A stretch of DNA of 64,000 bases, from the NCBI GenBank assembly GCA_034414555.1, contig DAOUMA010000016.1, forward strand, positions 1-64,000, read 5' to 3'. The DNA is from CG2-30-46-19 sp034414555. GTDB taxonomy: Bacteria; Chloroflexota; Dehalococcoidia; GIF9; AB-539-J10. Position 1 is the first letter of the stretch. Each line of letters opens with the position of its first letter. The translations under genes were made by a program, and so were the position numbers. The notes beneath the pieces are model-generated. The model was not told the DNA's origin, ran no database searches, and was given only the letters and a program-made list of their open reading frames with translations. This document shows positions 56,807 to 64,000 of the stretch, piece by piece.

Positions 56807-57349
56807 TTAACACTTAATCTCGGAGTAATGTTTTTCCTTCAGCCAATCTGCGGGGTAATAAAGGTCAAGAACACCCATTTCCTCTTGCATCTTATTTACT
56901 CTTGTTACAAGAGCATTGGCTATGTAAGCTGCTTCTTCCAACTCTCTTCTTAGAAGTTTTGGATTACTGCGAGCCTGTTCGTGTAGCCATAATTGATGAA
57001 CAAAACTATTCCTTTTTCGTCTCAGACCATCTAGACGCTCTCGCAACTTTTTGCTCCTTTTCAATCTCCCTTTAGAGGCATTTCTCATTGCTTGGTCAAA
57101 TGTTGTATCAATATATTTTTCTGCCAGAATTTCAACAATAACTCGATGTAAATCACCTAACTCGCTTTGCTTCCAAATTGCGTCGATAAAACAAATGTGC
57201 GTTAGGATATTTTCAATAAAACTGTAGGTGAGCAATAACGCATAAAAATACTTTTCTTCTTTCACATCGTCAAGAACCCTGTTCACCTCACCTGCCACTC
57301 CATTTATGGCAGTTAACAAGTCCGATTTATTGCTTTTTCTCTTCTTCAT
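56807..57349 (-). CDS. HEPN-like helical protein
   Basis: 180 residues, all-helical in appearance. The segment LRRKRNSFVHQL contains Arg113-x4-His118 preceded by basic residues, the pattern (R-N-x-x-x-H type) of HEPN ribonucleases. HEPN proteins act as toxins, RNA-targeting nucleases or partners of nucleotidyltransferases in defence. No antitoxin-type nucleotidyltransferase gene adjoins it. The ATG has only weak GAGC upstream. The call rests on one motif plus helicity and is moderate. Confidence 0.6.
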   Translation of the reverse strand: MKKRKSNKSDLLTAINGVAGEVNRVLDDVKEEKYFYALLLTYSFIENILTHICFIDAIWKQSELGDLHRVIVEILAEKYIDTTFDQAMRNASKGRLKRSKKLRERLDGLRRKRNSFVHQLWLHEQARSNPKLLRRELEEAAYIANALVTRVNKMQEEMGVLDLYYPADWLKEKHYSEIKC

Positions 57350-57441
57350 TTTACAAAGCTCGCTACTTCTCTGTTATGAATCGTAACATCATAACACAGT
57401 CTTCCATTGGAGATTAGCTACTAGTATAATTGAATTTAGAG

Positions 57442-58059
57442 ATGGTGGAAGCAAAGAAGTCATTCCTTCTAGTCATCCTTGCAATCCTAGTGGCAGGGCT
57501 AATTCTATTTGGCCTAGGTGATGCTGCTGTTTCTGATAGTGAGGTAGCTAGCAGTATAAGCAATTCTTCGGCAAGTGAAAATATATACGGGCTAAAAATA
57601 GAAAATATCAATAAAAATGGGGCAGATTTTTATTGGAGTACCTCGATTGAAACCAAGGGAAGCATAGAGTACGCATATACAAAGCTAGCCCAACTATATA
57701 ATCCACAATCACCGGGAAGCCAGCAGGATGTATTGGTGACTGTTGTTCCGGCACAAGTAAAGTCAGAGCCCTATTATGTAAAAGAACACCATATTAGAGT
57801 GGATAACTTAGATATGTCCTACGACCCCTTCGTGCAGTACACGATTAAGTCGGAGACGTTTAGCGGAGAGGTCTACACGCTTTCTGGAGAATTGGTTCTA
57901 GTCGATACCGGAGTAATCCGATGGTGGCAAAGCCTGTGGTACGCTATATTCGTGCCTATAGTCATGCTTGTCTTAGGACTCTTAGGACAAATAATACCGA
58001 GAATCAGGAAAGACTTTCAATCCAGAAAAGCAAAAAGAGGGGTAGTGCCTTTGGGTTGA
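57442..58059 (+). CDS. Bitopic membrane protein with beta-rich external domain
   Basis: 205 residues. Hydrophobic segments near residues 7-27 (FLLVILAILVAGLILFGLG) and 165-190 (YAIFVPIVMLVLGLLGQIIP), followed by a basic tail, suggest two membrane passes with the 30-165 part outside. That part has a fibronectin-III-like pattern (ENINKNGADFYWSTSIETKG). ATG 57442 is preferred to the in-frame TTG 57430. TATAAT at 57425-57430 would start the mRNA almost at the ATG, so the message could be nearly leaderless. Function unknown. Confidence 0.65.
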   Translation: MVEAKKSFLLVILAILVAGLILFGLGDAAVSDSEVASSISNSSASENIYGLKIENINKNGADFYWSTSIETKGSIEYAYTKLAQLYNPQSPGSQQDVLVTVVPAQVKSEPYYVKEHHIRVDNLDMSYDPFVQYTIKSETFSGEVYTLSGELVLVDTGVIRWWQSLWYAIFVPIVMLVLGLLGQIIPRIRKDFQSRKAKRGVVPLG

Positions 58060-58136
58060 GTGATGGGCTCGTTCTAATCGTTACTTGCGTCTGGGTAGAG
58101 CCTCAAGCTATCCTCAAACTTCACTGAGCTAGCGAA

Positions 58137-58145
58137 TGGTATAAT
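58137..58145 (+). promoter_or_regulatory. Extended -10 element of the 58183 gene
   Basis: TGGTATAAT is a perfect -10 hexamer with TGN extension, 38 bases before the ATG; no good -35 is seen. The same TGGTATAAT occurs upstream of the gene at 45340. Confidence 0.4.
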
Positions 58146-58182
58146 GAGATTAGGATGCGTACTGTAGCTATGGTAGATTACG

Positions 58183-58653
58183 ATGAGTAAGATTATTATA
58201 CAACCTAAAAACCCGCTTGATCTTACACCCGAGGAAGCTGAAGAACTTGCTAAAGCAATCCGCGTCTCCTATCCGAAGTATAAAGTGCAAGTTAAAATCA
58301 ACGGATACAAGGGTTATGCTGTCACTTTGTATCAAGTTATTACAATTGCGGTACTAGGTGCCGTAACAGAGGAAATAATTAAACAGATTGTCAAGCTTAC
58401 TGTTGATTGGGCTCGCGGGCGGTTTAAGCAGAAACAGTCGGCGCGTACTACATCCATTACGATATATGGGCCGAAAGGTGAGGTGCTAAAATCTCTTGTT
58501 GTGAAGAATGCTACTGATGAGCCTGAAGATACAACAAAAAGAGCCATCGAGATAGAAGAAATAGCAAAAAAGTATCGTAAGACACCATTTTGGGAAACTA
58601 CTTACCAGAGATTCAGGAGAATAGTCTCCAAGCTGTGGCTAAGGAAAGACTAA
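58183..58653 (+). CDS. Unknown 156-residue protein with one amphipathic/hydrophobic helix
   Basis: Not recognised with confidence. An acidic N-terminal part (LTPEEAEELAKAI) leads to a hydrophobic stretch (VITIAVLGAVTEEIIKQIVK, about residues 51-70), then a basic linker and a beta-like segment TSITIYGPKGEVLKSLVV. This layout recalls the small effector-associated constant component proteins of bacterial defence systems; that is only an analogy. No Shine-Dalgarno sequence precedes the ATG. A six-codon frame (58170-58190) overlaps the start and could be a leader. Confidence 0.6.
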   Translation: MSKIIIQPKNPLDLTPEEAEELAKAIRVSYPKYKVQVKINGYKGYAVTLYQVITIAVLGAVTEEIIKQIVKLTVDWARGRFKQKQSARTTSITIYGPKGEVLKSLVVKNATDEPEDTTKRAIEIEEIAKKYRKTPFWETTYQRFRRIVSKLWLRKD

Positions 58654-58733
58654 AATCGTAGTTAGTCTGGGCAAACCAGATTAATCCAAAATCATAGTTT
58701 GAGAACTTCCGTATAGAGAGTTGTAAATCTCTT

Positions 58734-59255
58734 TTACGTTTTTCCTTTATCTCTAAATTCTAATAAAGCCTCTGTTGGAGTCATTACTTTAAGACGTTTA
58801 TTCTGTTTCTCCATATCTGAAAAGTGCCTAACATTCCATGTAACTAAGTAGTAAATTTCGTACAGATCTACCGTTTGTGCATGAATCGTATCACCGGACG
58901 GAGTGCGAAACTGAATTGATGTTTCAATAAGGGTATCCACTATTTCCGTAACTATTTTTGAAAAAGAAGGCCGAGACTTATACGGTATTGGCGGTATTGG
59001 TGGTAAGGGTAAAATAGAATTCTTCCACGAGTTTCGGATTCTATAAAGAAGTGAGTAAGCCTTGTCTTTGTCGTTGGTGCGTCTAATCATAGCTGAAGCT
59101 AATTCTACAAACGTAAAAATAGATGTGAAGAAGATAATATCATTTTTATTACTTGTTAAAACATATTCCATAAATTCCTTAGATTCCTGATGATGTTGTT
59201 CGCCATCAATCTCTGAAGCAACTATTACGTCGGAATCAATGTAAATCTCTATCAT
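58734..59255 (-). CDS. PIN-domain ribonuclease, likely toxin
   Basis: 173 residues. PIN acidic residues: Asp7/Asp9 in YIDSDVIVA, Glu in FTFVELASA, Asp in SGDTIHAQTV, and the final TWNVRHF block. VapC-type PIN proteins cleave tRNA or rRNA and are held by an antitoxin. Directly upstream, eight bases away and on the same strand, is a 50-residue basic repeat protein (59263-59415), which could be its partner. A Pro-rich insert (LPLPPIPPIPY) lies mid-domain. Confidence 0.82.
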   Translation of the reverse strand: MIEIYIDSDVIVASEIDGEQHHQESKEFMEYVLTSNKNDIIFFTSIFTFVELASAMIRRTNDKDKAYSLLYRIRNSWKNSILPLPPIPPIPYKSRPSFSKIVTEIVDTLIETSIQFRTPSGDTIHAQTVDLYEIYYLVTWNVRHFSDMEKQNKRLKVMTPTEALLEFRDKGKT

Positions 59256-59262
59256 AGGCTAT

Positions 59263-59415
59263 TTACCTTTGGCCATAGAAAGTCACTCTTTTTCTTCTCT
59301 TAGCAGGCACATTAGCCATGAAAGAGACCTTTTTGCCGCGAGCTTTGAAAGTCACTCTTTTCTTTACTGTCGTTTTTGCTAAGAAACTGACTTTTTCCCT
59401 TCTTTGTCTTGGCAC
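59263..59415 (-). CDS. 50-residue basic repeat protein upstream of PIN gene, candidate antitoxin
   Basis: A short frame starting with GTG 59415 (after AGGGTGAG) encodes 50 residues with a repeated (K/R)-V-(S/T)-F unit at residues 8-11, 20-23, 29-32 and 43-46: KVSF, RVTF, KVSF, RVTF, separated by Ala/Lys/Arg-rich spacers. Over a third of residues are Lys or Arg. The stop is eight bases before the PIN-domain start, so both are in one transcript. Size and position are those of an antitoxin, but the sequence is unlike VapB, Phd or RHH types known to me. Confidence 0.6.
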   Translation of the reverse strand: MPRQRREKVSFLAKTTVKKRVTFKARGKKVSFMANVPAKRRKRVTFYGQR

Positions 59416-59489
59416 TGTCTCACCCTATATTAATTCTCTCTCAGTTCTTCGTTGCCTGTGGAGAGTTTTGTATCAAATAACCGTTGGCT

Positions 59490-60047
59490 TTACGGTTTTA
59501 CCCAAGTTAGAATACCAAATATTATCGCAACTATGGCTCCTAACGAGCCGAGAATGGCAAACACAACTTTAGCAACATCCCATTTAGTAAGCATCTTATC
59601 TTGTATAGCCTTAATGGAATCTGACATAGCTTCCAACTGTGTTGCCAGAATTGCATCATTTACTGAAGCTATTTTTTCTAATTTAGCTTCTGGTGGGAAT
59701 CTTGCTTCAATTGCTTCAATGCGTTTCTTTAGCTCGTTAACTTTTTCGTTTACTTGTTCCTCTATATCTGCTTTTGTTTCTAGCCTTGGATAATGAACTA
59801 GGAAATCCCGGTAATTACTTATAATGTAATTGGTTTTATCTGCATTAATGAGCTGCGAATCATATTTCGTAAAGTAATCTTGAAATGATTTGCTAAATGA
59901 CACACGGAGAGCCTCACTTAGTTCCTTCTGTCGTTCATTCTCCTCTTTCCTCTGCAGCTTCTGCTTGCGACTAACTATAAAAGCCGTCAGGGCAGCCAGG
60001 ACAGCAAACGCACCAGAAACCAAAGAAATTACAATCTCAGTAACCAT
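59490..60047 (-). CDS. Membrane-anchored coiled-coil protein
   Basis: 185 residues. N-terminal membrane helix (VISLVSGAFAVLAALTAFIV, about residues 5-24), a long helical/coiled-coil middle (for example IEEQVNEKVNELKKRIEAIE) and a C-terminal membrane helix (VVFAILGSLGAIVAIIFGIL). The basic residues after the first helix suggest the middle part is in the cytosol. ATG 60047 has GGAG six bases upstream; the TTG at 60059 is less likely. Function unknown. Confidence 0.7.
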   Translation of the reverse strand: MVTEIVISLVSGAFAVLAALTAFIVSRKQKLQRKEENERQKELSEALRVSFSKSFQDYFTKYDSQLINADKTNYIISNYRDFLVHYPRLETKADIEEQVNEKVNELKKRIEAIEARFPPEAKLEKIASVNDAILATQLEAMSDSIKAIQDKMLTKWDVAKVVFAILGSLGAIVAIIFGILTWVKP

Positions 60048-60274
60048 ATGCAACTCCAATAAGGTTACTCTGCTATGTTGGAATTCTATCTTTCGCAGTA
60101 GTGGGTGTCAATTGGGTTGCTCATTTGGTTCTACAGCTGTAATAACCAACGGTTTCTTAATCCCTTGCTCTGTATAACGATTCGTGAATCTCTTGTACGT
60201 CTTTTCAAATCTTTCTCAAATTTGCCCGAACATTTGCTTGACCTTGCCAAACCTCGGTTTTAGACTCGCAACCT

Positions 60275-60544
60275 ATGGCTAATATCTGTGAAGTATGCAA
60301 TTTAGAGTTCGCTACCCCGGCTGCTCTTGGAAGTCATAAACGGAAACATAGAGAGCCAAAGGCTAAAGCTAACAGCAGTGAGCCTATTGTCGTTAAACTA
60401 GTGGTAGAGCAAACTCCGGTTAATTCTAATCCACAGTCTAACCCCTACAAGTGTTTAGAGTGTGAAAGTCCGTTAGAGCTAATGGCCGACGGGCCAGGTA
60501 TCTATAAGTTACGATGCCAAAAATGTTATGAAGGAGGCGAATAA
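60275..60544 (+). CDS. Small protein with C2H2 zinc finger and zinc ribbon
   Basis: 89 residues. Residues 5-25 make a canonical C2H2 finger: Cys5-x2-Cys8-x12-His21-x3-His25, with Phe12 and Leu18 in the usual places. After a linker, YKCLEC and RCQKC form a second, four-Cys zinc ribbon. C2H2 fingers of this classical spacing are rare in bacteria and more often found in archaea, viruses and mobile elements. No Shine-Dalgarno sequence is obvious before the ATG. Its stop is followed at once by a GGAGG-led small frame. Confidence 0.7.
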   Translation: MANICEVCNLEFATPAALGSHKRKHREPKAKANSSEPIVVKLVVEQTPVNSNPQSNPYKCLECESPLELMADGPGIYKLRCQKCYEGGE

Positions 60545-60631
60545 ATGCCGATAATTTCATGTCCACATTGCGGAAAACCTAAAGTTCATTGGAATTGGTA
60601 TGGCACCAATCTTTTGGAGCGCATAATTTGA
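60545..60631 (+). CDS. Truncated small zinc-ribbon frame at island junction
   Basis: GGAGG six bases upstream of the ATG leads to a 28-residue frame whose start, IISCPHCGKPK, looks like a zinc ribbon (Cys6, Cys9). After about codon 13 the frame runs into the complement of the acyl-CoA synthetase remnant and stops by chance. It is probably the 5' end of a larger gene cut at the junction. Confidence 0.45.
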   Translation: MPIISCPHCGKPKVHWNWYGTNLLERII

Positions 60632-60838
60632 TTCTATAAACTCAGGACAATCGTGAAACATGATGATAACATGATCATCTTTTTTTATGCCGAGGTCTGT
60701 GAGTGCATTGGCAAATCTGTTTACCCTGATGTTTAGCTCCTTCCAGGTGATTCTTCTGTCCCCATAAGTGATGGCTATGCCCCTTGAGTTGTATTTAGCC
60801 AAGTCAATTAAAAGCTCTCCGAAACTTTTCCTGGACAT
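60557..60838 (-). pseudogene. Truncated acyl-CoA synthetase (ANL), N-terminal 85-90 residues only
   Basis: The frame begins with a good AAGGAGAG site and ATG 60838 and encodes a normal ANL N terminus (AITYGDRRITWKEL, RVNRFANALTDLGIKK, ALQKIGAIPIPMNFRF). Homology stops after NFRF (about 60575) and the frame ends 6 codons later. The remaining 450 or so residues are missing, so the gene was cut off at the edge of the island. Its promoter and start region appear intact. Confidence 0.8.
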
Positions 60839-61014
60839 AGTTTTGCTCTCCTTAAATTGCTCTGTTTTATAAACGCTGCATCTTTCCTTGCGTTTAGGTC
60901 GCTCCGGTAAAATGAAAGTAGAATTAACTAACTAAGTCGAATGGTAAAGCCCTAGTTACCAACCAATTTGGTAACATTTTAGTTTCAGTTTCCCTAGGGT
61001 GTATTCTACCTTTG

Positions 61015-63684
61015 CTAGAGCTCCAAGACTACTTTGATTTCGTCTGAGGAATAAGTCTGTGTCACAAACCCAAGCCTTTTTGCTAATCCTAACATTGCCG
61101 TATTATCCTTTAACACTATTCCATAGATACTTTTGAGACCTTTCTCATGAGCTATGCCTATCAGCATATCAGAGAGTTTTAGTCCCAAACCATTACCTTG
61201 AAAATCGTCAGCAACTAAAACAGCAAATTCACCTGTTTCACCACCAGGTTGAATTATCAGCCTTCCAACTCCCACGTTCCTCCTCTTACCGTTCGAAGTA
61301 TACTCAGCTGTGATAGCCATCTCCCGGTCATAGTCAATGTTGCAGAACCTGGTGAGCATGTCATGCGTTATGGATTTAATTAAGTAGAAGAATCTAAACC
61401 TCATAGATTCTTCTGATAGACCTGCTATAAGTTCCCTTTCGAGTAATTCATCCTCAGGCCTGATGGGTCTTAATAATACAACTCTTCCATCCTTACATCT
61501 CCAGGGCTGGACATATCTAGTTGGATAGGGAGATATTATCAAATGGCCATATTCATGTATTCCTTTTTGTACTGCTTCTTCATCAAGAATTATCCTTGCA
61601 TCTAGAGCACTAGCAGCGTTACTAGTCACAATTAATGGATTAATATCAATTTCTGCTATCTCTGGAAAATCGATGAGCAAGTTTGAGAACTTTACTAAGG
61701 TTTCCTCCAACAGTCGCAAGTTAATGGGCGGTCTGGTTCTGAATCCCTGGGATAGCATCTTATAAATCTTGGTCTGTTCTAACAGTCTTCTAGCTAATAC
61801 CTGATTTAAAGGTGGTAATCCTACCGCAATATCTTTAAAGAACTCTGCCTCTATCCCTCCAAGGCCAAACATTATTACGGGACCAAAAATTGAGTCCTTT
61901 TTGCTCCCAACAATAAGTTCATAATCATAATTTGTGATCATCTTCTGCACGCTAACCCCTTCGACCTCAGCATCAGGTTTGAACTTCCTAGCATTTTCCA
62001 CTATTTCATTGAATGCCTTTCTTACTTCGTCAGCGGAAGAAATATTTAGCATGACTCCTCCGACGTCTGATTTATGGACTATGTCGGGAGAGGATATTTT
62101 CATAACCACTGGATAACCACCCTGTGATGCTATCCGAGCAGCATCTTTGGCATCTTTAGCTACATATGCAGTTGCCGCTGAAATTCCATATGTTGTCAGG
62201 AACTTTTTTGAGGTTTCCTCAGTCAAAACCGTTCTCCCCGCCCTCACTGCCTTGCGGATGAGTGTTTTTAGATAGTTTTTAGAAGGTCCCATGTCAAGTG
62301 GTAGTTCTTCAGGGGTTTCATATAATGACTCTAGATTACGAGCATACTGATACATATATAAATATGTTCTAATTGCTCCTTCAGGGAACTCATAGGTGGG
62401 GATTTTGCTCTGGTAGAATAACTGTCTTGCCTTAGCTACTTCTCCATCACCCATCCAAGTAGTCAGAATAGGCTTATTACTTTTAGCATAATTGGTAATA
62501 GCCTTTGCTGCCTCAATGGGTCCAGCTCCACCTTGTGGCGTATATATAGTGATGATGCCGTCAACTCCAGAGTCTTTAACGATAACTTCGATGGTCTTCG
62601 CATATCTTTGGGAATCTGAATCTCCAAGAATATCAACAGGATTAGATTTACTCCAGTTGGGAGGTAAAAACCCATTCAAATTGGTAAGTGTTCCTTCGCT
62701 GAGCTGAGCTAGCTTGCCGCCTCTACTTATCAGTGTATCCGTGGCTAATACTGCCGGGCCACCAGCATTGGTTATTATAGCTAAATTTGGTCCTTTAGGC
62801 AGTTGAGCGGTGTTCAATATAGAAGCGCAGTTAAAAAGGTCCGCAATCTCTTCTACTCTCACGACACCAGCTCTACGAAAAGCAGCATCATAATACGAAT
62901 CATCTCGTACCATAGCTCCTGTGTGAGACTTGGCTGCCTTTGCGCTTTCTGCGAACTTTCCCGGTTTTAGTACGATTATAGGCTTTGTTCTAGCGAAACC
63001 CCTAGCAGCGCTCATAAATTTCTTAGCGTTTCCTATAGATTCTAAGTATATAATTATGCTTCTGGTCTCAGGATCCTCACCAAAGTAATCTATTAAGTCA
63101 CCGAAATTGATATCCAGCATAGACCCCAACGAAACAAAGGCACTAAAGCCAATACCTTTACTGATGGCCCAATCGAGGACAGCGGAGCCTAGGGCGCCGC
63201 TTTGTGACAAGAAAGCCACATATCCAGGTTTTGGCATTCTGGCAGTGAATGTTGTATTTAAATTAGCACTAGGTCTAATTACCCCCATGCAATTAGGTCC
63301 CATTACCCTAATATTATATTTGCTGGCTATATTTGCTATTTTATCTTCACGCACTTTTCCCTCAGCTCCTATTTCTTTAAAACCAGCAGAAATGATGATG
63401 ATAGCTTTAACACCAGCTTCGCCACTTTCTTTGACCAGATCGGGAACGCCTTCAGCAGGTGTAACAATGACAGCAAGACTGGGAGGTTCAGGTAATGAAC
63501 CTATGCTAGGATAACATGCTATATTGAGTGCTTTTTCTCGATTGGGATTTACGGGATATATTTTACGCTTATCCTTGGCCAGCAATAGATTTTCTAGAAT
63601 TATTTTCCCTACTGTCCCTTCCCTATCTGTAGCCCCTACCAGGGCTATACTCTCAGGCTCAAAAAACGACTTTACCTTTTCCAT
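61015..63684 (-). CDS. ADP-forming acyl-CoA synthetase fused to GNAT acetyltransferase
   Basis: 889 residues with PatZ-like order: CoA-binding (VGATDREGTVGKIILENL), CoA-ligase domain with the phospho-His His254 in KSHTGAM, ATP-grasp (about 480-700; SPDIVHKSDVGGVM) and a C-terminal GNAT domain (about 720-889; GNGLGLKLSDMLI). Protein acetyltransferases of the PatZ type often lose the phospho-His; here it is kept, so ATP formation from acyl-CoA is plausible along with protein acylation. It follows on the same strand as the ANL remnant, and could serve fermentation by substrate-level phosphorylation. Confidence 0.92.
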   Translation of the reverse strand: MEKVKSFFEPESIALVGATDREGTVGKIILENLLLAKDKRKIYPVNPNREKALNIACYPSIGSLPEPPSLAVIVTPAEGVPDLVKESGEAGVKAIIIISAGFKEIGAEGKVREDKIANIASKYNIRVMGPNCMGVIRPSANLNTTFTARMPKPGYVAFLSQSGALGSAVLDWAISKGIGFSAFVSLGSMLDINFGDLIDYFGEDPETRSIIIYLESIGNAKKFMSAARGFARTKPIIVLKPGKFAESAKAAKSHTGAMVRDDSYYDAAFRRAGVVRVEEIADLFNCASILNTAQLPKGPNLAIITNAGGPAVLATDTLISRGGKLAQLSEGTLTNLNGFLPPNWSKSNPVDILGDSDSQRYAKTIEVIVKDSGVDGIITIYTPQGGAGPIEAAKAITNYAKSNKPILTTWMGDGEVAKARQLFYQSKIPTYEFPEGAIRTYLYMYQYARNLESLYETPEELPLDMGPSKNYLKTLIRKAVRAGRTVLTEETSKKFLTTYGISAATAYVAKDAKDAARIASQGGYPVVMKISSPDIVHKSDVGGVMLNISSADEVRKAFNEIVENARKFKPDAEVEGVSVQKMITNYDYELIVGSKKDSIFGPVIMFGLGGIEAEFFKDIAVGLPPLNQVLARRLLEQTKIYKMLSQGFRTRPPINLRLLEETLVKFSNLLIDFPEIAEIDINPLIVTSNAASALDARIILDEEAVQKGIHEYGHLIISPYPTRYVQPWRCKDGRVVLLRPIRPEDELLERELIAGLSEESMRFRFFYLIKSITHDMLTRFCNIDYDREMAITAEYTSNGKRRNVGVGRLIIQPGGETGEFAVLVADDFQGNGLGLKLSDMLIGIAHEKGLKSIYGIVLKDNTAMLGLAKRLGFVTQTYSSDEIKVVLEL

Positions 63685-63711
63685 AACCTTGCTATCTAGT
63701 AGCCCCCTTAA

Positions 63712-63740
63712 TTAATAATTTATGCAAAGTACTATGTCCA
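63712..63740 (-). promoter_or_regulatory. Possible promoter of the ADP-forming synthetase gene
   Basis: On the minus strand TGGACA (63735-63740) and TATTAA (63712-63717) are 17 bases apart, with the start near 63705, about 20 bases before the ATG. Confidence 0.4.
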
Positions 63741-63830
63741 CCAATGTCATTGCTACTATTATATTATGCCATGCAATGAGTTGAGGAAAGTCTTTGCATT
63801 TGTTAATCTTCGTAACACAGCTCGCATCCT

Positions 63831-63859
63831 TTGACGATTGTGAGCAAAATTGGTAAGCT
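63831..63859 (+). promoter_or_regulatory. Possible promoter of glycyl-tRNA synthetase
   Basis: TTGACG (63831-63836) is followed after 17 bases by TAAGCT (63854-63859). The -10 is weak. The region serves two divergent genes. Confidence 0.35.
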
Positions 63860-63889
63860 TCATAATTCAGAAGTGAAATGACTAACAAC

Positions 63890-64000
63890 GTGAGTATGGA
63901 GACGATTGTTTCTTTGTGCAAGCGGAGGGGCTTTGTTTTTCCCAGCAGTGAAATCTATGGTGGGCTGGCTAGCTGCTGGGATTACGGCCCCTTTGGAGTG
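63890..64000 (+). CDS. glyS: Glycyl-tRNA synthetase, N-terminal start (3' end outside window)
   Basis: The last 105 bases encode METIVSLCKRRGFVFPSSEI and then YGGLASCWDYGPFGV, the conserved N terminus of the single-chain (eukaryote/archaea-like, alpha2) glycyl-tRNA synthetase with motif 1 following outside. Start is ATG 63896 or the in-frame GTG 63890 two codons upstream; neither has a strong Shine-Dalgarno sequence. The enzyme is the alpha2 type and not the GlyQ/GlyS alpha2beta2 type. Confidence 0.9.
   Translation, partial: MSMETIVSLCKRRGFVFPSSEIYGGLASCWDYGPFGV

Noticed and set aside
63712..63921. 69-codon minus-strand frame between the synthetase gene and glyS
   Set aside because: It overlaps the promoters of both flanking genes and the first codons of glyS; hydrophobic look is due to A+T-rich sequence.

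Overview
The window reads as a chromosomal stretch of an anaerobic bacterium with moderate G+C, Shine-Dalgarno starts and long same-strand gene runs. The mix of 4-hydroxybutyryl-CoA dehydratase, indolepyruvate:ferredoxin oxidoreductase, LUD/CCG iron-sulfur proteins, acyl-CoA dehydrogenase, ADP-forming acyl-CoA synthetase, DapL-type lysine synthesis and a Ycf45/SpoIIIAA-like ATPase would fit a Chloroflexota member of the Dehalococcoidia type. That placement is an inference from gene content, not a demonstrated fact.

Layout. 1-7063 (+): glycogen/trehalose cluster (end of a trehalose synthase-maltokinase fusion, GlgB, a short GH13 enzyme, MalQ). 7403-7451: an orphan 3' piece of a tRNA-Lys gene. 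7470-12036 (-): a nine-PAS histidine kinase behind a small MerR-type DNA-binding protein. 12297-12556: dispersed-repeat debris. 12578-15750 (-): thiolase, enoyl-CoA hydratase and 3-hydroxyacyl-CoA dehydrogenase under a consensus sigma-70-type promoter, flanked by two inverted copies of a 52-bp palindromic element. 16032-17357 (+): a GH5 endoglycoceramidase-like enzyme. 17374-24062 (-): FrhB-like protein, IorA, IorB, a lone LUD protein and a LutB-LutA fusion. 24386-28234: GlcD-type oxidase, RNase HII, an alpha/beta hydrolase and a second hydroxybutyryl-CoA dehydrogenase. 28498-35450 (-): six-gene catabolic operon (amidohydrolase, AbfD, SDR, Fe-S protein, GlcD-like, HdrD-like) with its own promoter and terminator.

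35650-43020 (+): tRNA-Leu(UAG), then polyprenyl synthase, pgk, tpiA, miaA, dapF, dapL and hflX, tightly packed. 43186-47250 (+): two tandem acyl-CoA synthetase-like genes with decayed ATP-binding motifs. 47269-56292 (-): yraN, mnmA, tmk, a NucS-like nuclease, a Ycf45-like ATPase, pdxT, pdxS, a small coiled-coil protein, rsmG, a hydrolase and an acyl-CoA dehydrogenase. 56293 to about 60600 is an A+T-richer accessory island: HEPN-like protein, two membrane proteins, an unknown protein, a PIN-domain protein behind a 50-residue basic repeat protein, a C2H2 zinc-finger protein, and a junction that cuts off an acyl-CoA synthetase gene. 61015-63684 (-) is an ADP-forming acyl-CoA synthetase fused to an acetyltransferase, and the window ends in the first codons of glycyl-tRNA synthetase.

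Taken together, the metabolic genes suggest fermentation or oxidation of hydroxy and 2-oxo acids, amino acids and acyl-CoAs, with electrons passed through ferredoxin and CCG-type Fe-S proteins and ATP made by ADP-forming synthetases, while carbon is stored as glycogen. The least familiar items are the small repeat protein paired with a PIN nuclease, an hflX gene whose only well-placed start is AUA, the tandem decayed synthetases, and the IorAB-LUD-LutBA operon. No transposase, integrase or CRISPR array was seen.
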